Shown here: positions 56,809 through 64,000 of the stretch, one piece after another
How positions within the stretch are numbered: the first letter of the stretch is position 1
Layout of the letters: each line of letters begins with the position of its first letter
From: Gigaspora margarita
Taxonomy: Eukaryota; Glomeromycota; Glomeromycetes; Diversisporales; Gigasporaceae
Direction of reading: 5' to 3'
Assembly: GCA_009809945.1 (NCBI GenBank)
Contig: WTPW01000016.1
Span: forward strand, 35,650-99,649
Length of the DNA stretch: 64,000 bases
Translations under genes and position numbers: made by a program
Notes under the pieces: model-generated
Told to the model about the DNA's origin: nothing
The model's input: only the letters and a program-made list of their open reading frames with translations
Database searches by the model: none

Positions 56809-58038
56809 TACTGTATTACCGCAAAATAACACACACTTGCGTGGTGATTCGATCACCTGTGCACTATTTTGAGTGCGCGCATGTGCGCTATTTTGAGGTA
56901 ACCCAATTTTTTAAGCAAATATGTATAAGATATTCAAAATAGCGCCCATGTGCAGTATATGAATATTTATTTGAAAATAAAAAGCCTGTCAACGAAGTGA
57001 CAGGGCGATCATTATTGTGAGATCAGATGACTTTATGACCGATTATGTACAGGTTTTGTTATGTAACCTTTTATGGTTATTCTTTGATTATTGTCGTGAG
57101 ATTTTGTAACTTGTATTTACAGGTAATTTAAGATTCGCATATGATTTTAAATTCACATGGTTATGATTGTTAGATCGGTAATAGGGGTAAGAGATAATGG
57201 CTGTGGCTAATTATGAACCAGTAATACGGGAGGAGTATTTAAGGCCAAGAATCTTAGTGAAGAAAGTTATCTTTCTTTTCGCTATCACTTGCCTTGTGAA
57301 GGCTGGCTCTATCTTCATCCCTTACCTACCCGAATTCAAGCAAGCAGTATTGTTTTTTTTGTTATACTAGGCTCCAAGGCTGCATTAGTAGTACAAGAAC
57401 CTGTTGAGTATCTGGCTCTATGGCTGCAAGTGGCATTGCAAGGACCAGAGGTAGTTGGCTCCGCGGCTGCAAGTGGCAGTGCAAGGACCAGTTGTTGTAT
57501 TTGGCTCTACGACTGTGAGTGGCAGTGCAAGGACTAGTTGTTGTATTTGGCTCCATAGCTGCAAGTGGCAGTGCAAGGACCAGTTGCTGTATTTGGCTCC
57601 ACGGCTGAAAGTGGCAGTGCAAGGACCATAAGAATGAACCTCGCTCAAATTGGCAGAAACATAGTTACCGATTCTCTTTACAGCTATGGGAAGATTTGAT
57701 GGTTTCCCTCTATATGAAGGCATTTCATCCGTGAATTGTTTCAGATCGTCTCTTTACCTAGGGACAGACAGAACATTATAGGTGTCCCTTTTATTTGCTG
57801 TTGTGATGAATATATGTATCTGTAGTGGGAAATGTGATTATATTAGAGCTGCCAAGGGTAGCGAACTCTTATCCCATATGTTTTCCAGATATATTAAATA
57901 AAGTTATTCAGTTTGTTTGAATAAAGGCGCGCTATTTCGGGATGTGCATGGGCATTATTTCGAAACCCAATATGCTATTTTTAGGGAATGCAATTTTCAA
58001 AATAATGCCCATGATCGTTATTTCGCAGTAATACAGTA
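56809..58038. mobile_element. 1226-bp TA-flanked element with GC-rich core
   Basis: The ends CTGTATTACCGCAAAATAAC (56811) and the complement of GTTATTTCGCAGTAATACAG (58017-58036) are flanked by TA. Copy B of the surrounding duplication is the empty site. Subterminal GTGCGCTATTTTGAG and ATAGCGCCCATGTGCA motifs recur inverted on the right. The middle has a 46-bp minisatellite. TA TSD fits Tc1/mariner/pogo-type mobilisation. No transposase domain. I considered a solo LTR in the middle but found no matching ends. Confidence 0.85.
57390..57632. repeat. 46-bp GC-rich minisatellite, five copies
   Basis: TTGTTGTATTTGGCTCCACG GCTGCAAGTGGCAGTGCAAG GACCAG repeats about every 46 bp from about 57405. GC content near half, far above surroundings. 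ORFs on both strands here (57289-57723) result from the repeat. Confidence 0.9.
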
Positions 58039-58604
58039 AGTTAACAAAATAAAACAATTAAATACTATTATTATAGTATAATAAATTTGAAAGCTTTACT
58101 ATAATAAGATTGTAATAGAATGATATTAAAGATAAATTGAATTTTAATAAATGAATCAAACTGTTAACATGTACTTTAAATTATAAGCATTAAAAAAAAT
58201 ATAGGAGTAAAACATGAAACCTACTTTTATCATTATCAGTTATGTAAAGTAAAGTTGATTTATATAGCAGGTTAAGCAAAGTTTATTGTAGGTTTTAATT
58301 ATTAATTTATGATTGCAAACTGCACTGCATGATTAAAGTCTGGCTTGATATATGCAAATTGTAATAGGTTAGCAAAATAAAAACAACTAAATACTATTAT
58401 TATAGTACAATAATATTTGAATGCTATACTATGATAAGATTGCAAAAGAATGATATAAAGATAAATTGGTTTTAATAAATAAATAAAACTGTTAATATGA
58501 GCATTAAATAATATAGGAGTAAAACATTAATAATTAAAATATAAAACCTACATATATATATTATAAATATATACTAACATAGCTGTTATAAATATCAGCT
58601 TGGT

Positions 58605-60537
58605 TTGCTTGTATTAAATCATCAATTCATTATATTTATTAATATGCTACAAAAAAGTAAAATTTGGGATTACTGGCTACGATTAGAAACTTTAACCACT
58701 ATAGAATTAAGTCAGCTAGATAGTGAAACATCAAGTAATGATGAAGATGAGACAGAAGAATTTGATTCTTCATCAATGAATACTCAAGTTCAAGGTTCAA
58801 AAAAGCTACATCCGCTAGTAAAATGTAAATATTGTTCAAAAAATTTAAACGTGGACTTGCAACTCATATGCAAAAGCATACTAATAGTTGTATAAATGCT
58901 CCTGAATTAGCCAAAACAATTAAAACCCCCAAATTACAGAATTCAAATTTAATACAAGGCCAAAATTCAAATTTTACACAAGGTACTATAGAAAATTTTA
59001 TAGATCGAATGGATCATAATGAAATATTAAATCTAGACTACAAGTTTGCCAAAGCAGTCTATTCTTCAAGTATTCCTATTAGTACATTCAAAAATCCTTT
59101 TTGGATAGAATTTTTTAATGCCCTTTAACCATCATTTCAAATTTCTAGTCGAGATAGATTATCAACAGGGCTTTTAGAAAATTTATATGAAGATATTAAA
59201 AATGATGTTAATTATAAATTAAATAATGCTCAAAATATTACTATAGTTTCAGATAGTTGGTCAAATATCAATCGTAAAGCTGTTCAAAACTTTATTATTT
59301 GTTTACCAAATCCTGTTTTTTATGATACAATTTTTTCTGGGAAAGCTCATCATACAGCAGAGTGAATTGCATCACAAATTAGTATCAAAATGGAAGAAAT
59401 AGATATTCATAAATTTTCATCCATTATTACAGATACAGCTGCCAATATGAAAGCTGCCTAGAAGATAATTGAAGAAAAATATCCTCATATTATCTGTTTT
59501 GAATGTGCTTCACATATTATTAACTTGTTAATCAGTTATATACTAAAAATTGATCAATTAAATCTATTATGAATATTGCTAAAACTGCTATTAAATAGAT
59601 CATACTATTTCAATGGCAAAGTTACGACGTATTCAAAAAGAAAATTATAACAAAGAAATTGCCTTAGTTCTTCCTGCAATTACACGATAGGGTACACGTT
59701 TTGATTGTATTAAATCTCTTATTGAATCACAAACACAATTCAACAAATGCTTTTTGACCAAAGTACAACATCTTTAGAAATATCAATCAAAACACAATTA
59801 CGTTCTAATGAATTTTGGAACAATCTTAAGATTATTATTAAAATTCTTTAACCAATTGTTGTTACTTTAAAAAAATTTGAAGCAAATAACTCAACAATTT
59901 CAACTGTTTATTCCTGATTTAATACAATTTTAACTAAAATTCAGAATGTTGATTGTGATTATTCTGCAGAAATTCAACAAAAAGTTCAATACCGATGGAA
60001 TTATATTTATCATCCAATTATGACTATTGCATTTATATTGGACCCAAATTACATTGAAGAGAGTAAAAATGATTATGAATCTTCTTGTTTAGCAACATTT
60101 GCAAATTTTATCTCTTCATAATTTCCCGCTGAAGAAGCATATGCAGAATTATTAAAATTTCGTAACAAGCAAATGTCATATAATAATGAACTAATTTGAA
60201 ATTCAGCTATTCATCTCAATCCATCAACTTGGTGGTCTTCTTGGCCTTCTTCAGAACTTCAAAAACTAGCAATTCATATCTTGTCTATTTCGACTTCTTC
60301 TGCTCTGTAGAATATAATTATTCTAATTTTGGATTTATTCATTTGAAAATTAGAAATCGGTTGAAGAATGAGCAAGTAAAAAAATTAGTTTATCTTTACA
60401 GTAACTTGAGAATGCATTATACAAAAATTGAACAAATTATTGAATATAACAAAAATGCAAATACTGACGAACCTTATAATGAAAATAGTGAAATTGAAGT
60501 GATCGATTTTAATTTAAATAATAACATATTGATTTAA
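58605..60537 (+). pseudogene. hAT transposase pseudogene, nearly full length
   Basis: It starts at about 58605 with an acidic linker. A BED-type finger follows across a frame change: VKCKYCSK, then FKRGLATHMQKHTNSC. Then NEILNLDYKFAKAVYSSSIP and SSRDRLSTGLLENLYEDIKN; the DUF659 core ITIVSDSWSNINRKAVQNFI and FSSIITDTAANMKAA; CFECASHIINLLISYILKID; QYRWNYIYHPIMTIAFILDP; and a C-terminal dimerisation part NPSTWWSSWPSSELQKLAIH and GFIHLKIRNRLKNEQVKKLV. About ten stops or frame changes (stops for example at 59127, 59363, 59459, 60180). No TIR pair identified, so the ends are unknown. Confidence 0.88.
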
Positions 60538-60540
60538 AAA

Positions 60541-61400
60541 ATTTTTTTTATCATTATCTAATACTATATATTAAAAGCGTATCGTGTGCCAGGCACCCTT
60601 AAAAGTTACATTTTTGATGCATGTTACGTTTTAATCAAGTTATATCCTGTAAAAGCTATGATATTCATTTTATAGGCATTAAATTAGGGTGGCTTAAACT
60701 ACCTTTTGACATATAATCCTGATTATGGCATGATTTGAGCATCAATATTGTCTGCCTGGCTTTTAATTATTTGTCCACATATATGTAAATATCGTGATAT
60801 TATAATTAAATCATTACGTTTATCAGATTAAAATTTTTTTTTACCAGTATGATCACATTAAATATGGAGGAACAGTTCTGTTCAACTTTTTGATGAGCTA
60901 TATTTTTCCTGTTAAGAAGTTATTATAGTTATCGTTATCTCTTTTTTTTATGGTGAGAAGCTATGTAATTTTATGCGGTTTAATGTCTATGTTTTAGTAT
61001 TAGATGCGCTTTAGTGTATTTTGTGGTTATCGCATGTTACTGTATAAATTTTTTTTAATTTCTTGACATTACCAGGATGATCATGTTTCATGTCATGGAA
61101 GGCGGTAAGGATGGTTTCCCTTCATTGATATCACTGCTTATTCTAATTTTTTAAAAATCCTATTTTAATTGGAGTAATAATTTCTGTTTGTTCATTTTTG
61201 GAAAGAATAGTTATCATTTAAAGTAAGGACGTTTTCAAATATTGATCTTTATGCAGTATTTTTGTAATTTGTGACTATTGCGACATTTTCGAACATTCAT
61301 TGTTAACTCTGTAATTTCATTATTTTTTTTACATGTCACATGTGTCATACTTATCTTGCATGGCATCAAATATCGCACAGCTATTGTATTATAATAAATG
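60541..61400. other. Gene-free flank with a shared repeat
   Basis: 60590-60680 (CCTTAAAAGTTACATTTTTG, ATGCATGTTACG, CCTGTAAAAGCTATGATAT) matches 25730-25795 inside the pogo 5' region. The rest shows no supported frame. Confidence 0.5.
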
Positions 61401-64000
61401 TTTAACTACATATTGTGGTTATTGGAATAGCAAGTAAGTTCTGGAACAAAATTTTCACAGTAACATGATAGAAATTACAATAATTCCAACTTATCTTAAT
61501 GAATAAGTTTTGTAACATAATATTTTACCACACACTATGTTCATTGGAAAAGCAAGTACTGGAGTAAGCTCTGCAACAGAATTTCTTACAGTAACCCACA
61601 ATAGAAATCATGTTAATTCTGATGCAAATAATAGTCACAACCAAATGCTATAGTCACCAGAATAGCAAGTTCTGCAACAGAATTTTTATGGTACCTCATG
61701 ATAGAAACATGATAATTCCAATACAAACAAATTCACATACTGTGTTATTAGAATAGCAAGTAAGTTTTGTAACAATTTTAAGTAACTCTTGATAGAAATT
61801 ACAATAACTCATTACAAACTAACTCAATTCTAACTACATAGAAATCATGATAATTCCAATAAAACTAACTTAACCTTAATTATACTATAGTTACTAGAAT
61901 AGCAAGCTCTGCAACAGAATTTTTTACAGTAAGTCAAGGTAGAAATCACAATAATTCCTATGCAAACCAATTCGATCTTAACTACATATTGTAATCACCA
62001 AAATAGCAAGATGTTAATTTCAATGCAAATTAACTTAATATCAATTGTAATATAACTCAAGCTTAATTATATACTATGTATTACCAAAATTTTTTACAAT
62101 GACTCATAATAGAAGTTATTATAAATTTAAGGCCAACTAACTCAATTTTAACCAAATATTGTAGTTGCTGGTTAGAAAGTTCTATAACAGAATTTTACAG
62201 TAATATAGAAATCAAGGTAATTTCAATGCAAACTAACTCAATCTTAACCACAAACTATAGTCACTGGAGTAGTAAGGTTTGTAATAAAATTTTTTATAGT
62301 TACTTATAATAGAAATTATAAAAATTTCAATATAAACTAACTCAACCTTAACTATAGAAGCATGATAATTCTATAGCAAACTAACTTAATCACATACTGC
62401 AGTTACTAGAATGGTGACAGAATTTTTTACCCATAATAAAAATCATAATAATTCTAATACAAATTAATTCAATCTTAACTATACTGTGCCACTGGAATAA
62501 TGAGTAAAGTTCTGTAACAATTTTTTATAATAACTCTCAATAGAATCACAATAATTTTAATATAAACTAACTCAGTTTAAACTACATAGAAAACACAATA
62601 ATTCCAATGCAAGTTAACTCAAGTCATGCAACAGAATTTTTTACTGTAACTTAGTAGAAATTGTGATAATTTAATACAAACTATGTGTTAATGGAATATC
62701 AATTTTATAACAATTTTTCAATAACCCATGATAATATTATGATAATTTCAATAAAAACTAAACTTAAANTACATACTATGGTTATTGGAATAGCAAGTAA
62801 GCTCTATAACAAAACTTTACACCATTATTACATAATAAAATCACAAAAATTCTAATGCAAACTATCTCAACCTTAACCACAACTTGGTTACCAGAATAGA
62901 AGATACTGCTAAGTTTTGTAGCAGAATTTTTTTATAGTAACTTACTACAGAAATTACAATAATTCTAATTCAAGCTAATTCAACCTTAACTATAATAATT
63001 TAATGCAAATTAAACTGCATACTGTGACCACAAAAATACCACAAGAATAGTGAGTTCTATAATGGATTTTTTTACANTAATTNATAGTAGAAGTAATGAC
63101 AAAGTAACTTGATTTTAACTACATATTCCTAAGATAGTAGATTCTATAATATAATTTTTTTTTATAGTAACATATAATAACAATCATAATAATTCAATAT
63201 AAATTAACTCAACCTTATCACTATACTGCATTGGTGAGTAAGTTATATAATGAAATTGTTTACAGTAGCTCTCAGTAAAGTTATAATAATTCAAATACAA
63301 ACTAACTCAGCTACANATGTATCACTAGAATTGCAAATAAGTTTTATAATAAAATTTTATATTATAACAATATATTTTTGATAATTCTAATGCAAACTAA
63401 CTCAAATTTAACCACATAATGTAGTTATCAAGTAATTTCTATAGCAATATTTTTGCAGTAACTTATAATAAAATCACAATAATTCCAATGTGAACTAACC
63501 TTCTTAGCTGCATACTATGACCACAGTAAATAAGTCTTTAACAGAAATTTTATAGTAACTCTCAGCAAAAATTATGATAATTTTAATACAAACTACCTCA
63601 ATTTTAACTATATAAAAATTACAATAATTCCAATGCAAATTAATTNAGCCTTAATTACATANTATNGTTANNAGAACTTTACAATACTTTTAATGAAAAG
63701 CAACTCAACCTTAACTGCATACTATGATCATATTGGAATAGTGAGTAAATTCTGCAATAATTTTTTTAAAAGTAGTTCAACAATTGCAATTAAAGTAGTT
63801 CTAATACAAACTAACTCAATCTAAACTAATATAAATCATGATAATTTAAATACAAACTGACTCAACTTTAACTGCATATTGTAGTTACCATAATAGCGAT
63901 TCTGTAGATAAATTTTTTAACTTATAGTATAAATTACAATAATTTTAATGCAAACTTATTCAAATTAATTATATATTGTGGTCATGGAATGCCAGTATGT
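61400..64000. repeat. About 105-bp satellite, more than 20 copies, runs off the window
   Basis: Consensus order: TACTATGGTTATTGGAATAG, CAAGTAAGTTCTGCAACAGA, ATTTTTTACAGTAACTCATA, ATAGAAATCACAATAATTCC, AATGCAAACTAACTCAACCT, TAACTACA. Units diverge by point changes and small deletions. Each carries a branch-site-like CTAAC and a donor-like GTAAGT in many copies. N bases near 62769, 63076, 63316, 63646-63672. Confidence 0.9.

Larger units (their letters stand above)
56630..58535. repeat. Tandem duplication (about 350 bp), one half interrupted
   Basis: Copy A is 56660-56810 plus 58037-58235; copy B is 58236-58530. Shared: TTATGTAAAGTAAA, ATTAATTTAAGATTGC, CTGCACAATTAAA, ATATATACAAATTG, TTAACAAAATAAAACAA, TAAATACTATTATTATAGTA, AAGATAAATTG, TATAGGAGTAAAACAT. 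Copy B shows the uninterrupted junction AAATTGTAATAGGTTAGC. Confidence 0.85.

Noticed and set aside
57289-57723. Ala/Leu-rich frames on both strands
   Set aside because: They are translations of the 46-bp minisatellite inside a TA-flanked element.
56990-57920. Possible solo LTR in the GC-rich middle of the TA element
   Set aside because: No matching TG..CA ends with a target duplication could be found, and the TA-flanked element already explains the interval.

Overview
This window looks like accessory, repeat-dominated nuclear DNA of an arbuscular mycorrhizal fungus (Glomeromycotina, most like Rhizophagus). The evidence is very high AT content, short GT-AG introns, and decayed members of families I know to be strongly expanded in that lineage: a RING-headed protein with a conserved C-terminal tail, TKL-like kinases with a CxxC head, and Sel1 repeats. 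hAT, pogo, Crypton-like and LINE copies fit the same picture. The assignment rests on remembered family features, not on a database search. I see no rRNA, functional tRNA, CRISPR, prokaryotic operon or viral gene.

Layout. 1-5.6 kb: tandem and palindromic satellites carrying a 50-bp hAT-type micro-element. 5.8-7.3 kb: broken RING-family gene with an internal 30-bp repeat. 7.8-8.3 kb: tandem array. 9.6-11.7 kb: hAT MITE, Crypton-like recombinase tail with duplicated exons, more palindromic satellite. 13-21 kb: foldback/MITE elements, a decayed TE-like ORF, an LRR remnant, a dimeric tRNA-derived SINE, and the only apparently unbroken spliced gene model (minus strand, 18757-19354). 25269-39242: a pogo/Tigger element with TIRs and a TA target duplication. 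It has swollen to about 14 kb because its second intron holds an AT-rich element carrying a 9.2-kb LINE, which is itself interrupted by a 1.1-kb foldback and a 584-bp hAT MITE. 39.5-44.7 kb: large foldbacks, a TTAA-flanked element, MULE-like MITEs and a minus-strand hAT remnant.

44.9-52.7 kb: decayed host genes. A STAND-like C-terminal piece runs into pentapeptide repeats and Sel1 repeats, then a 1.7-kb minisatellite, then a kinase. The Sel1-plus-minisatellite block recurs 5 kb downstream. 53.3-58.5 kb: a 0.8-kb foldback, a long tRNA-derived SINE with a 16-bp TSD, and a 1.2-kb TA-flanked element inside one half of a tandem duplication, so the other half serves as an empty site. 58.6-60.5 kb: plus-strand hAT pseudogene. 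61.4-64 kb: a roughly 105-bp satellite running off the window edge.

The most interesting patterns are: a group of MITEs with different tips but a shared subterminal motif and a telomere-like CCCTAA core; minisatellites that carry one splice-donor-like motif per unit and are co-duplicated with a Sel1 exon; many stops explicable by C:G to T:A transitions; and several insertions that can be ordered in time from nesting, TSDs and an empty site. I found no convincing intact new multi-gene system.
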